NCBI GenBank assembly: GCA_002224055.1 | Contig: AZLU01000266.1 | Location: 1-52,917, forward strand | DNA length: 52,917 nucleotides | Direction: 5' to 3' | Origin: Pezizomycotina sp. ARF18 | Taxonomy: Eukaryota; Ascomycota | Part shown: positions 19,045-31,338 of the stretch, one piece after another | Position numbering within the stretch: position 1 is the stretch's first letter | How the letters are laid out: every line of letters begins with the position of its first letter | Position numbers and translations under genes: made by a program | The notes under the pieces: generated by a model | The model's database searches: none | Told to the model about the DNA's origin: nothing | What the model saw: the letters and a program-made list of their open reading frames with translations, nothing else

Positions 19045-22000
19045 TTAGACGACGTCACTCGTAGAAACCGGAGCGTAGCCCTCCATCTTGGTCTTCCTCT
19101 CGGCGAACAGGCTCCAGCTCTTGGGGCTCCACCATCTAGCTCCACCCCTCGACTTCATGCGCAGGTTATCGCGCTCCATGCCCTCAATGGTCATCCACTT
19201 GGGTCGCGTCCAGAACTTGAGAAGCAGACTGCTGCAGACGACGCTGACACTACTGCAGGCCATGGCAGCACCTGCCGCCATAGGATGCAAGTGGAGGCCG
19301 AAGGGGAGGAAGAATCCCATGGCGAAGGGCATACCAATGACGTTGTAACCGCATGCCCAGAAGAGGTTTAGCTTGATGCGGGAGAAGATGGAACTAGCAA
19401 GGTGGAAAGCGGCGGGGATGTCAAGGAGGCACTGAGGTCGCATGAGGACGATATCGGCAGCTTCCATCGCGACATCCGTACCGGACGAGATGGCGATACC
19501 GATGTCGGCGGTGGCGAGTGCTGGAGAATCGTTGATACCGTCACCAACCATGGCGACAACTTCACCTTCAGACTTCATCGTCGCGACAATGTGCTGCTTC
19601 TCGTCTGGTGAAACGCCAGCCCATACTTGATCTTCCTCGATACCAACTTCGCGGCAACCTCAAGAGCGGTAGATCGTTGATCACCAGTAACCTGCATTTA
19701 AAAGACATACGTTAGAAAGAACGTTAAGATGTCGTACAAAATATTAAAGAGTAGAACTGATACTCACCATTGCAACCGTTTTGCCAAGTCTCCTAAGTGC
19801 ATTAATCATGTACTTCGCGTCCTCCTTGATTGGGTCGCTCAGAGAGATATAACCCGCATAGAGCTCATCAATAGCAACAAAGACAAACGTGCGACCGCTA
19901 GCCTTGCCACCGGATTGCTTTTGGCTCGGGGAAGTTCCCTGCTGCTGGCATCCCTTTCGGCCTCCACGGAGAGCTCGACAGAGTTTTCACGCAAGAATGC
20001 GGCATTACCAATCAAAACCCTGTAGGCCTTGAGGTCCTTTCCACCGGCAGGCGCGACAGTAGCTTTGATACCCCTACCAACGACGACCTTGAAGTCAGAG
20101 ATGGTACCGTTCAGCGACTGTTCTTCGGAAAGCCGTTGGCAGCCTTGGCTCCGTTCGCAATCGCCCTTCCGACCGGGTGCTCGCTACCCTGTTCGGCCAA
20201 ACCAACGAGAGTCCACCAGCGCTGGGTGCGCCAATCGCTGGAAGACCAAGGCGCGGATTGAGCGCTGCGTGCAACCGACATGCGGCCTACGGTAATAGTT
20301 CCGGTCTTGTCAAGGATTACCTTGGTGATCTTCGTCGCAGTTTCGAGAGCTTCGCCGCCTTTAACAAGAATGCCGTTCTCGGCGCCGACACCGGTACCGA
20401 CCATTACGGCGGTTGGAGTAGAGAGACCAAGAGCACAGGGGCAGGCGAAAACGATGACGGAGATGCACAGCTTCATGCAGACCATGAACTTGCCTCCGGA
20501 ATGATCGCCGTTGAAGATCATGGGCGGGTGCGGGAGAACGTGCGACAAGATCATCCAGCCGATAAAGGTGACAACACCGAGGGAAACAACGCCGGGAACG
20601 AAGTAGCCAGCAACGATATCAGCCATACGCTGAATGGGCGCGCGAGAGGTCTGGGCTTCCTGGACAAGTTTGACAATCTGGGACAGCTGGGTATCGCGCC
20701 CGGCCCTGGTAACCTTGAAGTCAAGCTTGCCAGCTCCGTTCACGGTACCACCGATGAGATTGGCTCCCTTCGCTTTGTAAATTGGCATAGCCTCTCCGGT
20801 AACCATACTCTCATCGATATAGCTCTCGCCAGCAACAACAACACCATCTGCGGGGATCTTGTCTCCCGGTCGAAGGATGACGATATCGCCGACTTGGATA
20901 AGTTCGGTAGGGATCGTTCGTTCTTCATGCGGAGCGGGAGTGATGGGGATATCATCCTTGTCAGCGTGGCTCTTAGACTCAAACCTATCAGGATTGACGT
21001 ATATTCTAGCCATAGATGGTGCGAGCGACATGAGCCGCGAAAGGGCCTTGGACGTTTGTCCCTTAGCCTTGTTCTCAAGGTAACGACCAGAGTAATGAAG
21101 GTGATCAACATTGTGCAGGTATCAAAGACGGTAGCGGGGCGGGAATGCGGCTCAGCGAGGACGGAGATGACCATGGCAATGATAGAAAAGAAGAAAGCAG
21201 CGGACGTGCCGAGCACGACGAGGACATCCATCGTAGCAGAGCCGTGCTTGACAGCCTTCCAAGCGGACACGTAGAAGCGATGACCAACACCAAACTGAAC
21301 GGGGATGGTGAGAACAAGGCATGCCAAGTCTCCGAGATACAGACCAGGGAATATGACGTTCCAGTTACCGATGTCGATGGGGTTCAAATACATCGGGATG
21401 ATCATGCTAATCAGGATACGGGAATGGCGAAAGATAAGCTGAACTGGAATGCTCTCTTCCACTCCTGAATCTCTTTAGTCTTCGCTAGCGACTCGAGCTG
21501 CGCGTTAGCGTCATCGTTGTCAGAGACAAGAGCATTGTATCCTGCGCTCTCAACGGCCTCCACTATCGTTCTAAGACCGGTGCTCTTGCTATATCCGACC
21601 GTAGCTTTGGCTGTCGAGAAGACAAGAACAGCAGATACTACTCCCGGAACAGCCTGCAGGACTCTCTCGACGTCCTGGACAGAACCCTCGTCTACTAAAC
21701 CGAATATCTTCAAGATCACAGAGAGAGTTTCGTCTTCGCCCTCATCCTTTTCCATATCCGATGATACCACTGTTGCGTCAAAACCCTTGTCCTCGATACT
21801 AAAAGGAGGGAAAAATTAGTTAGAAAACCTCTCTGCTGTTGAATTACCAATACAAAATAGCGAGGAAGGACTCACATTTGCGCCACAGCATCGGCGCTGA
21901 TGATCTTGGAGTCATGAACAATCACAGCCCTGTTCATGACCAGTGATACGCTCACTGATCCGATGCCTTCCACGCCGTCGAACGCTCCCTCGACCGATGA

Positions 22001-22776
22001 TGTACATGAACCGCAGGTCATGCCTTCGATATCGATGGTTGTTGTTGCGTACGAAGACTTCTTCTTAGCCCCTCCGATGATATCACCGTCGCATCAAAAC
22101 CCTTATCTTCGATTCTAGAAGAACACGAGAGAAGCGTTAGGTTAGGGTTAAAGTTCCAAAGAAATAGGGCCACAATAAAGTCCCGGTGTGATTAAACATA
22201 CTTTTCTGCTAATTCGGCAGCGCTGATAAGCTCGGGTTCGTGGATGATAACGGCGCGGTTCATCATCAATGACACCGTCACCGAAATCACACCAGCTACG
22301 CCCTCAAAGGCACCCTCTACGGACGAAGTGCAGGCTCCGCAGGTCATACCTTCTATCCCGATCGTGGTGGTCGCCGCTGTGGGTTGCGAACTTTTCATGG
22401 GACCGACCGTGGATATTATTGAGCATCAAAACCTTTGTCCTCAATCCTATACAACAACAACAAAATTAATTGTAAGCAAGGATATTATATATATATTTAC
22501 GTTAAGAAGCGATTTCAGTCCCCCAGAAGATATATATTTGAACGTACGTTTCGACAATCGTGTCGGTCGGCAATAGTTTCGCATCATGGACGATGACTGC
22601 CCTGTTCATCATGAGAGAAACCGATAACGAGGCGACCCCTTCCAAATCTCTGAATGCGCCTTCGATCGCTGATGTGCAGGCTCCGCATGTCATACCTCGA
22701 TTCCGACCGTTGTCGTTGTCATGCCCGAAATCGCCTTTCCAGTGGTGTCGAGGGGACTCGCCGGAGCGAGACTCAT
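19045..22776 (-). CDS. CCC2: Copper-transporting P1B-type ATPase (Ccc2/ATP7 family)
   Basis: Pumps Cu+ into the Golgi lumen for cuproenzymes. The N-terminus starts MSLAPASPLDTTGKAISG and has three HMA domains with MTCGACTS, MTCGACTS and MTCGSCTS (near 22690, 22340 and 22020), plus a fourth HMA-like unit (21510-21720) without CxxC. The membrane and catalytic core has the CPC motif (ACPCALGLSTP, near 20440), the phosphorylation site ILDKTGTITVG (near 20300), the TGE motif MVTGEAMPIYKAKG (near 20790), the HP motif SEHPVGRAIANGAK (near 20160) and the hinge MVGDGINDSPALATADIG (near 19520). The last two helices and a positively charged tail end before the stop at 19045. Introns are at 19692-19767, 21799-21875, 22115-22201 and 22447-22547. 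Frame breaks appear near 22692, 21440, 21070, 20130, 19940 and 19620. The cytosolic chaperone partner would be Atx1; that gene is not in this window. Confidence 0.93.
21799..22710 (-). repeat. CCC2: Tandemly repeated HMA exon units in the copper ATPase
   Basis: Three units share the order MTCG(A/S)CTS, then (A/V)EGAF, then MNRAVI(V/I)H, then an intron, then IEDKGFDA. The introns 22447-22547 (101 bases), 22115-22201 (87) and 21799-21875 (77) all interrupt the codon just before IED after its second base. Equal position and phase point to duplication of an exon together with its flanking introns. Confidence 0.85.
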
Positions 22777-24541
22777 CAGGGGTACGCTACTTCCATCCTT
22801 CACTGAGAGCCGCCTCGAAGGACCCATCTTCTAATCCGAAAGTCGTCGAAAAGAATTATGATAAAAATCCTTTCCTAGCCCTTCCTAAAATAAAACAAAA
22901 AACCTTTTTCCCTAGATCTCTTCGGAAGTCGGACGGAGCGTTGGAAGAATCTGGGGAATTTACCAAAAGTCGGTTAGCCTTGAAGATAAAAGGCCGGGCT
23001 ATTCGTTCGACCACTGGAATGCGGCACCTTCTGCCCCTCCCCATACAACTTTGAAAAGAAGAAAACGATACAAAAAAATAAACGAGAGAGGATCTAAAGA
23101 TCTTATAAATATAGCTAGTAGAAAGGAGACAAAAAGTGCGGATCGACAACCAGGCCGTTTATCCCGCTCTTTCGTTGTGTGATGCAAAATGCGGTTTCTG
23201 TAACGGAAGAAAAAGGAAAAGGAACAGGCACCAAATGATCAGAGACGAGAAAAAAAAAGAGAGAGAGAGAGAGGATGGAACGGGAGGGGGGCCAATTAAG
23301 AGACACAAGAGAACCAAAGACAGCAGGTGAGCAAGCCAAAACCATCCCAAAGCGCAAACCCGAAGCCCACGAACCAAACAGCGAAACCACCTTAACACAC
23401 AGCTGAAAAAAATGAATAGGCCAAGAAGAATAATCACCTACCAAATGACTGCAGATACCTAAAGAAAAAAAGAAAAAAAAAAAAAAAAGAGCGAAAATGG
23501 TTCTAGAATATTATTTGTTCGTTTGTTCGTCGTGGCGATACAGATTTCGCGATTGTCGATGCCAACTTCCTTTTTTTTTTTTTTGCCTTCTTATCCTCTT
23601 GTCAGCAAATACTTATATAGATACAAAATAGAGAATAGGAAAAAAAAAAAAAAAAAAAAAAATTTAAGTGCGAAACAGCGAATTCTTTGGGGCCGGCAAC
23701 CCTGCCGTTTTCGGGAGGCTGAGGTAACGGTAACAGTGACAGAGACACCGCCCTATTGAAGAATCGGCAGTGGGCGCAGGATGGAAGAAGCGTGGAACTT
23801 TGAACAAGGGTACGAGAAGGAAGGAAGGAAGAATAAGGGAGAAAAAGAAAAGCAAAAAGGGTTGGAGCAGGGGAAGCTTTTTGCAATAAGAAGTTGGAGG
23901 TGCGAAGGGAGGAAGGAAGGAAATAGACTGATGAACAACGCTGATTGCTGATACTATATTCTATATCTCTCTAGGTTTATTGCGATAGAGTCACTGTCCT
24001 CGAGGGTCTCCAACCTTCCTTCCTTTCTTGTTTTCTTACCTAAAGTACGTGATATGAATTATAGCTTCCTGCTTTCGGCGCTGCCGCTTACTACCAATTA
24101 TACCGCTTCTCGAATATTAAAAATGAGTAGCCCAGCTAATAATAGCCTTAAAAAAGAAGGGAAAGGAATAATTAATAATACCCCCAAAGCTGTTTTATTA
24201 AAGGATAAATAAACAAACTAATAAAAGAAAATGCCGACCACGGCAGCTAGTAGAAAATTGAATATTAAAAGGAAAGAATATAGTAGTATATAGAAGCAGG
24301 AAGGCCAGCCTTGGGGGAGTGAGAAAAGGAAAGGGAAAAAAAGGACAAGAAAAAAAAAAAGGATGAAAATCAGTGACCAAGACTTCTGGATATATATACT
24401 CGAATATATTATTATTTATAATACAGAGTGCTCACTCTAATAGAACTCTCAAACATTCGCTCTTTTCCTCTGTAGACGGCTTGCTTTTTGATGTTCATTC
24501 AATCTATCTGATTCAAGCAAGTTGATCCCCTCATTCTCTCT

Positions 24542-24572
<31 letters not shown>

Positions 24573-25384
24573 CACGGCGTATCGGAATATAATGAATAAA
24601 GTATCTTCTCCATTACCCACTGCTATTATTAAAAAAAAAAAAAAAAAAAAAAAAAGCCGTATAGGGTTTGACTACAGGAAAAGGGGATTTGTCCGCTATG
24701 AACTCCCTATATGTTTCGAATGGTTTGTCTCTTTGCACCCTGGTTCCTGGGGGAGAAAAAATAGTAGTAATAATAATAATAATAACACAGCACAATATTA
24801 ATATATACTTATACAAAATGATGGGAGAATTCGGTATTTCTCTATAGTCCTGGAAACGTGGGAATATCTCAATCGCACCTGCATATATCTCATATGCAAC
24901 TCTCGTCTTGTCAGGTCGCCGCTGGTCACTATCTCCTTTTCAGCCTATTATTTCCTCAATAGATCTCCAGAAAAAGCTTGTTTCTCTCCGCTCTTTCGTT
25001 TTTATAGTAGTGGTTAAGCAACCCCCCATGTTTGCAATTCGGAAACAATAGTAAAACAGGCCAGATGATTGTCGCGGCCACTTCAGGGCTCTAAAAAGGG
25101 GGTAGCTATTGGCTGAATTAAGCACCGAACGCCCGAGATTCCTGGTCCAATCGAAAGAAAGTATCAAATGGCCTGTCCCGATATTGTTACTATAATAGTA
25201 GTATTGGTATTTATCGTATCACTTATTCTAGCAAATATCTTCAGGAGGGTGACATTTCTGCCGGTGATTCGACTTCAGCGGTGATGCAAGTGCGCAAATA
25301 TCCATCCATATTTTTCTTCGTTCTTTTTTTCCCTCACTTCTGAGGGTTCTTCGGTTGGTTTTCCGAAGAAGGCCACAAAACGGT

Positions 25385-25420
<36 letters not shown>

Positions 25421-26186
25421 TTTGATACGAGTCTAAATGTATGAAACCTCCGCGCGAGTCAATCAAAAAGAAATAGAGAAGAAAATAATAATGAAAAAAG
25501 ACAGATGTGTACTGAATATCTGAAGGTTACCAGTATATTTCCAGTATCTGTCAAGAAATTGCTATTTTTTTTTTTATTTTTTTTTTGCGCATCTGTCTCG
25601 GCTGTTCCTGCACTCTTGATTCTTGCAGCGCCACTATCGTAGAAAAACAAACCCGTCTCACAATAAATAGGCGACACAGCACAGGGGCGCGTTTTGTTGC
25701 GAAGTTAATTAATGCGTAAGTTAAGTGCTTAATCAAGTAAATTATTGAGAAAAAGGAGGCAAGAACAAATTTCGAGATCTCCGTGCTTCGTCAACACTTG
25801 CACTTTTACGCGGAGCGGTGAGGAAAGCAAAGAAACAAGCTCGAGTGATTGTTTTGAAAGAATAAATATATACTGATCCGTGTGTCTATAACAAGATTTC
25901 AACGCCTATCCAATTTAAAAACGCTTAATACTATAAAGTGGGATATCCTTCGATTGATTTATCCGCAGATTAACTAAAGTTATTGCCGTATGTCCGTCTT
26001 TGGCAGCGCCGCGAGTCTCTACGGCAAGAATTTGCAAGCCCGTTCGTCATGCTAGTCGAATGATTGGCGGTGAAACCATAAATAAGTGCACTGAGATGGT
26101 AGGAGACTTCTAGAAGAAGAAGAGGTGTAGGGGGTTTTGCTCTTACAAATAAATATAGAGAGAGCGAAATAAAAGAAAGAGATGAC
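22777..26186. other. 3.4 kb region without recognised genes
   Basis: Upstream of the copper ATPase and downstream of CSN7. The ORFs here are low-complexity (Lys/Arg or Phe/Ser rich) translations of purine or pyrimidine tracts. Notable tracts are about 22 A at 23641-23662, 28 T at 24545-24572, 25 A at 24631-24655 and 29 T at 25389-25417. A purine-rich strand bias runs from about 23180 to 23930. The copper ATPase promoter should lie in the first few hundred bases. I found no conserved protein, tRNA or repeat family. Confidence 0.45.
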
Positions 26187-27166
26187 CTATTGGTGCACAG
26201 CTATCACCTCTTCCTTCCGAACCTGAGCGACTTTCTGGGCTTCCTCAGACCGCATCGCCTTCCGCAAACGGGCCGTCGTCAACATCCATCTCATCCTCCC
26301 GGTCCCCGCATATCCGAAACCGTCGTCCCCTTCTATGACCCTCTTTCCTTTTCCTATCCCACCGCCATCCTTGGAGTTATTGAGGACAGATTTCTTCTTG
26401 TCCGCGAGCTTCGCTTCAAAGTCGTCATGTTCCTTCTTCTGCGCGATAGCATTCTTCTGAATCTCAAGAATTTGCCCATCGATTTCTGAGAGGACACCTT
26501 CGCACTGCTTCGTCCAGGCGCTGAGCACCTGGATCATGTTGGCAACGTCACCGGGTGCAACATCACGGCCGGCAGTGGAGGAAACCTCGACTCTCTGGTT
26601 CGCTGTGTCGAGCTTGGCGTCCAGAAGGGAGGAGTAGATGGCAGAGATGACGAGGTCCTCCAGGGCACGGATGGTGGGGATGTCGAGGAGGGTCTGGAGG
26701 GAAGAGTACCCAAGCAGCTCGGGCTGCTTAGACGCTATCGTGATCAGGGAGAGCTGCTTGAGCTTCACAAGCTGGGGCTCCGATAGCTCCGGAAGTGAGT
26801 TGGCGTCGGCCTGGCGAGATTCTACAGAAAAGGTCAGTAGGTGATTTCCAGTCAGCCTTGTTCAGGATGCTTGTTGGTGAGCTCAAGATCTTCGAAAGGT
26901 AGAACGAAGATGGAAGTTTTACTTTTGTAGTCCATGTAGCTTCCGAAGGCAAAGAGCTTCAACGTTTCCAGCCATCTCGCGTGTTCAGGGTTGCCGTCGC
27001 TGCCGAGGGCCTGGACGTGGGGTAGCTCCAGGAGCTCAGCAAACACGAAACAGTTCGGGGACGAGATGCATTTCTGAATGTTCGCTACTGCAGCAGCCCC
27101 CGGGGCGGACTTTCCGAGGATGAGAAACTCTTGTAAAGCTTGAAGTGATTTCGAAGTTTCAGCCAT
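26187..27166 (-). CDS. csnG: COP9 signalosome subunit 7 (CsnG/CSN7)
   Basis: PCI-domain subunit of the COP9 signalosome, the nuclear/cytoplasmic deneddylase of cullin-RING ligases. The start codon at 27164-27166 opens MAETSKSLQALQEFLILGKS, followed by FVFAELLELPHVQAL and WLETLKLFAFGSYMDYKS. After an intron near 26822-26864 comes LPELSEPQLVKLKQLSLITIAS, then the PCI/winged-helix signature YSSLQTLLDIPTIRALEDLVI and SAIYSSLLDAKLD. A C-terminal helix region (VANMIQVLSAW, then about 80 charged residues) ends in VRKEEVIAVHQ and the stop at 26187. This gene is almost free of frame breaks. The intron donor looks like GC rather than GT, which may be real or a base error. Confidence 0.88.
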
Positions 27167-28114
27167 GGTTCTTCTTTTGTGTATGCGACGTACTGTTATT
27201 ACGTGGATGGGTGGAGGAGCAGAGGAGGAAAGGGAGGGAGATGAAAAGGTCAAAGATTAAAAAAAAAGACGTAGCAAAGCAGTACGTGCCTTTTTTTTTT
27301 TTTCTTTTTTTTTTCTTTTTTTTTTTTAATTTTAGTAAGATGACTCTAATAGTTAACTTGAGGAAGTTTTGTTTGCGGCTTTGAGCTGGACACGCCTTTT
27401 TGAGGAGGCAACGCCGCGAGGTTGATTTATCCATTTTTCCCGCGTTTGTTATCGGTCAAAAGAGCTGCTTTGTCTCAGCTGCTTTTACCCACCAAAAAAA
27501 AAAAAAAAAAAAAAAAAAATGCTAGCAGTAAATACGCGCTAAAAAAAAGTAGTGTTCAATTTCATAAACCTTGCTCTGTTGAGACTAACGAATTCACGAA
27601 GCACTTTACGGGTATTTAGACCTTTACTACTTTTATCATTTGATCATGAAACAATGGGTCTTTGGTTCACTATTTATTGTATTCTTCTATGTTTGGTTTC
27701 TCTGTCTGTAGTCTAATGCTCATGTAAAGGACGGTAAAAGTAGTTACTGGAGTCGCCATATACTGAAATCAAATCTCGGTATCACAAAATTGGTTCCTGC
27801 AGAGAAAGGGTTCCAATTTTTTTTTTTTTTTCAGTCTTTTGAACATTAAATTAATAATGAGGTAAGGCCACAGCTTCCAAAAGCCGCTGGAGTTACATAC
27901 AGCTATTACAAGTGAGCAAATTATCTTATTTTATTTGTACGATAAGAATAAGGTATCAGAAGAAATCGGTATCTTCACCACATTGTGAATGGTCATGGAG
28001 CAGTCTTCTTTTTAACAAGGGGAAAGTAGTTCACAATATAGGTTCCGGATGTTTTTGAGCCAGGGTACAAAATCAGGTCGCTTCCGCGTTAAAAGTTCCA
28101 TTGCCTATGCTGTC
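27167..28114. other. Intergenic, CSN7 / SDH4
   Basis: CSN7 and SDH4 both run leftwards, so this holds the CSN7 promoter and the SDH4 3' end. T and A runs lie at about 27291-27326 and 27494-27519, and a T run lies near 27818-27832. No RNA gene or conserved ORF was seen. Confidence 0.5.
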
Positions 28115-28931
28115 CATATTCTTCTGACTGCCTCCGTGATACCAACATCATTGGTCTGGAAAGAGAACAAACCTACGGCGACGGCAACCGTAGTTGCCCT
28201 AAGAGTCCACGATGCCAACTTCTCAGATTTAGGGTATTGTCTCCTATGAAGGGAAAAAAAAAGGGTTGTCGTTAACATAAATATCCAATTATTGGTAGAA
28301 TATCACCTTTTCCTATGGATGGGGAGATCGACTCACTTTGGAATGTAGTCGACGATGCAGGCGTCAAAACGATATGTGAGTGGAGGAGCAAGGAGGAGCA
28401 AAGAGCGGCGTCTATCAGCGGATTTGCACTACCCGATGCGAACGGTGCAACGGTAAGTGGGACCAGGGAAAGGCTATTAGCTCTCGAACGTCCAGTGGTA
28501 TGAGCCGTGTCTGCAAAGAGGAAAGCGTATAAGATGTCAGTCCCGGCCCGGGAGAAGATGATACACAAAATCTTTGGGCGACATACGCTGGGTTCGAATG
28601 AGGGATCGGCGCAGCATCGTTCACTAGGGACATTGCAAAGTTAGCAAAGTACGGTGGGAGGCATGTAGCTAGAAAATAAAATCGAACGGGTCCACACCTG
28701 TGCCTTTGACAATTTCTAAAGTTGAGAGAGCGAGAAAAATGTTAGCGAATTCGAAATATCCGTAATTTGAAAGAGAAATATTTTGGGACGTACGGGGTCC
28801 TGCCGGTAAATGTCCAGCTTCTGCGATGTATGGAATCCAACAGCCATACACTGTGGTCTTGGTAAAGCGAGCCCGACTGGCCTCCGAACAAATTGAACCA
28901 ATTGGCGACCGGGACGAATTGCGGCAGCCAT
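28115..28931 (-). CDS. SDH4: Succinate dehydrogenase membrane anchor subunit (CybS)
   Basis: Small membrane subunit of mitochondrial complex II, binding haem b and ubiquinone in the inner membrane. The start at 28929-28931 gives MAAAIRPGRQLVQFVRRPVG and an Arg-rich amphipathic presequence ending near VGFHTSQKL. A later exon reads VNDAAPIPHSNPA. The next reads SYHWTFERANSLSLVPLTV, then APFASGSANPLIDAALCSSLL and the haem-ligand stretch LLLHSHIGFDACIVDYIPK (one G missing after HSHI). The last exon gives TLRATTVAVAVGLFSFQTNDV then GITEAVRRIWTA and the stop at 28115-28117. Length and order match fungal Sdh4. The gene has about four introns. Confidence 0.85.
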
Positions 28932-29425
28932 CTCTTAAGTAAACGGGAAGCAAGTCGAAGTCCTTTCTCGTTTTTAATGGATCATATAATTACGAATGGT
29001 ATCCAGCTTATATCTAAAAGGACTTCGCGATGTTTTAAGAATTTAGGGAAGGAAGGGATTGTCGATTTAAAAAGAGAGAAAGAAAGTGTAAAAGGGTAAG
29101 AAAGAAGTGGGAGGAAGAGAAAGTAAATCGGGTGATTCCCTATCCCTCTCCTCGGCTAAGTGCCAGTTGCACTTCCACAGCCAAAAATTGCCCGTGTGAA
29201 TTGCTGCCCTTTATTATATCTCAACGCTGATTGGCTCTGCTTATCTAACCCAATCATGATTATTTTTTTTTTTTTTGGGGGGGAACTTACTACCTTATAA
29301 TTTCCATGTCACCAAAATTTCAGCCCACCTATAAAAAGTGAAAATCAACCTTGAAGCTCTTTTCGTCATCAATTGAGATAGTCTGAGGAACGTTAGTTTT
29401 AGATACCGAACTCGAGTTTTTCCGT
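28932..29425. promoter_or_regulatory. Shared divergent promoter region SDH4 / MPP-beta
   Basis: 494 bases separate two start codons facing apart, both for mitochondrial proteins. The region has a purine-rich block (about 29035-29125), the sequence CCAAT on the reverse strand side near 29229-29235 (ATTGG) and a forward CCAAT near 29250, and a T run followed by G (29263-29283). CCAAT boxes are the expected site for a Hap-type respiratory activator, but binding is inference. Confidence 0.4.
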
Positions 29426-31338
29426 ATGGCGTCGGCTGCTAGGCTGGCTCTGCCACGGCTCAATGCCGCCTCTAAATCGCTCCAGAAGAACTTTTTCAAC
29501 GGCCGGCGAGGTCCGCTATCGTTGGCCTCAAGGTCGCTAGCCACTCCTGCGACATGGACGCCCAATCCGACGCAAACCACCACGCTGGCGAACGGCTTTA
29601 CTGTACGTCTTGGAGAAATGTATTTTGAAGAGATTACTCGGTAGTTCTTAGGTTTTGTTAACTCTTGGAGTAGATTGCGACCGAAGCAAATCCGGGACAA
29701 CAGACTGCCACTGTCGGTGAGCATTGCCGCTCCTCGCATTCTCATTCCCTTCTCATCATGCACATACATATGAACTTCACAATTTTCTGACAATTTTCTA
29801 CAGGTGTCTGGATTGATAGCGGAAGCAGATCGGAAACCGATAGCACCAATGGGACTGCACACTTCCTCGAACATCTGGCTTTCAAGGTACTGCGGAGAAA
29901 TGTGATCCCGAGCTAACAGCGTTTATGCTAACCGGCCAATCTCAACTAGGGAACGAAAAGCAGGACCCAACACCAGCTGGAGTTAGAGATTGAGAACATG
30001 GGTGGACCACCTGAACGCTTACACTTCCGTAAGTATTGAGCCTTTACATATTCCTAGGAATTCTCTAGCTGATCCTATAAGCGCGAAAACACTGTATACT
30101 ACGCAAAAGCCTTCAAAGACGATGTCGAGCGGTCCGTCGAAATACTCTCCGACATCTTGCAGAACTCGAAACTCGACGAGGCCGCCATCGAAAGGAACGA
30201 GACGTTATCCTCCGTGAACAGCAGGAGGTCGACAAGCAACTCGAGGAAGTTGTCTTCGACCATCTTCATGCCACGGCTTTCCAAGGGCAACCTCTAGGAC
30301 GGACTATTCTCGGCCCCAAGGAAAACATCCAGTCCATCAAGCGCCAAGACCTCATCGACTACATCAACCAGAACTACACCGCAGAGCGCATGGTCCTCGT
30401 TGGAGCTGGAGGCGTTTCCCACGATCAGCTGGTCAAGTTGGCCGAGAAGCACTTTGGCAACCTCAAGCCGGCTACGTCTTCATATCAAACGTACAAGGGC
30501 GCCACCCCGGATTTCGTCGGCTCGGAAATCAGGATACGTGACGACACCAACCCGACCGCTCACATCGCTATTGCCGTAGAAGGCGTTAGCTGGGGGATGA
30601 GAACTACTTCCCTGCGCTCGTCACGCAGGCCATCGTCGGTAACTGGATCGTGCCATGGGCAACGCTCCGTATCTGGGCAGTAAGCTGAGCTCTTTCGTCA
30701 ACCAACACCACCTTGCAAATAGCTTCATGAGCTTCAGCACCAGCTACAGTGATACCGGGTATGTTTAAATGTCATCATTCTTACAATCGATCGTTGTTGC
30801 TAATGTTAAATGCTGTAAAGACTTGGGGAATTTACTTGATCACGGACCAGCTTACTCGAATTGACGACCTTGTACATTTCACTTTGAGGGTAAGCATCCC
30901 AACTGAGGCATCTTTTCTTATTTTGCACTCGTCTAACTAAGCTACTTTTAGGAATGGTCACGGCTGTCGAACGACGTTAACGAGGCCGAGGTTGAGCGCG
31001 CCAAGCTCAGCTGAAGGCGTCTCTGCTGCTCTCGCTCGACGGTACGACTGCTATTGCCGAAGACATCGGCAGGCAAATTGTCACCACAGGAAGGAGGATG
31101 ACCCGCCGAGGTCGAAAGGACCGTTGACGGATTACGGCCAAGGACGTCATGGCCTTCGCCAACAAGCACCTATGGGATCAGGACATCGCGTTAGCGCCTT
31201 GGGAAGCATTGAGGGTCTTTTGATTACCAAAGAATCCGCAACGAGTATGTACCCTTCATTGATTTTGATCCCCTTTTAAATTGTTAGATAATTGCGATGC
31301 TAACCTCATTTCCCTTCAGTATGAGCCGTAACGCTTAA
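29426..31338 (+). CDS. MAS1: Mitochondrial processing peptidase beta subunit
   Basis: Catalytic subunit of the matrix peptidase that removes presequences; in several fungi it also serves as a core protein of complex III. The N-terminus [20 protein letters not shown] is a typical presequence, followed by TTTLANGFT. The zinc-binding inverted motif HFLEH sits in [15 protein letters not shown] (about 29850-29890). Next come [21 protein letters not shown], then [21 protein letters not shown] and [18 protein letters not shown] (about 30080-30340), [19 protein letters not shown], and [14 protein letters not shown]. Introns include 29603-29673, 29717-29803 and 30029-30081, with others near 30762-30830, 30891-30951 and 31240-31318. 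The last splice gives RNDMSRNA and the stop at 31336-31338. Frame breaks occur near 29990, 30195, 30600, 30650 and 31010. Confidence 0.92.

Noticed and set aside
20177-21274. 365-residue forward ORF
   Set aside because: Antisense to the copper ATPase core; the reverse strand has the DKTGT, CPC and TGE motifs, so the forward ORF is a shadow.
23180-23930. Purine-rich Lys/Arg ORFs as genes
   Set aside because: Low complexity, no conserved motif, and reading frames exist only because purine tracts lack stop codons.
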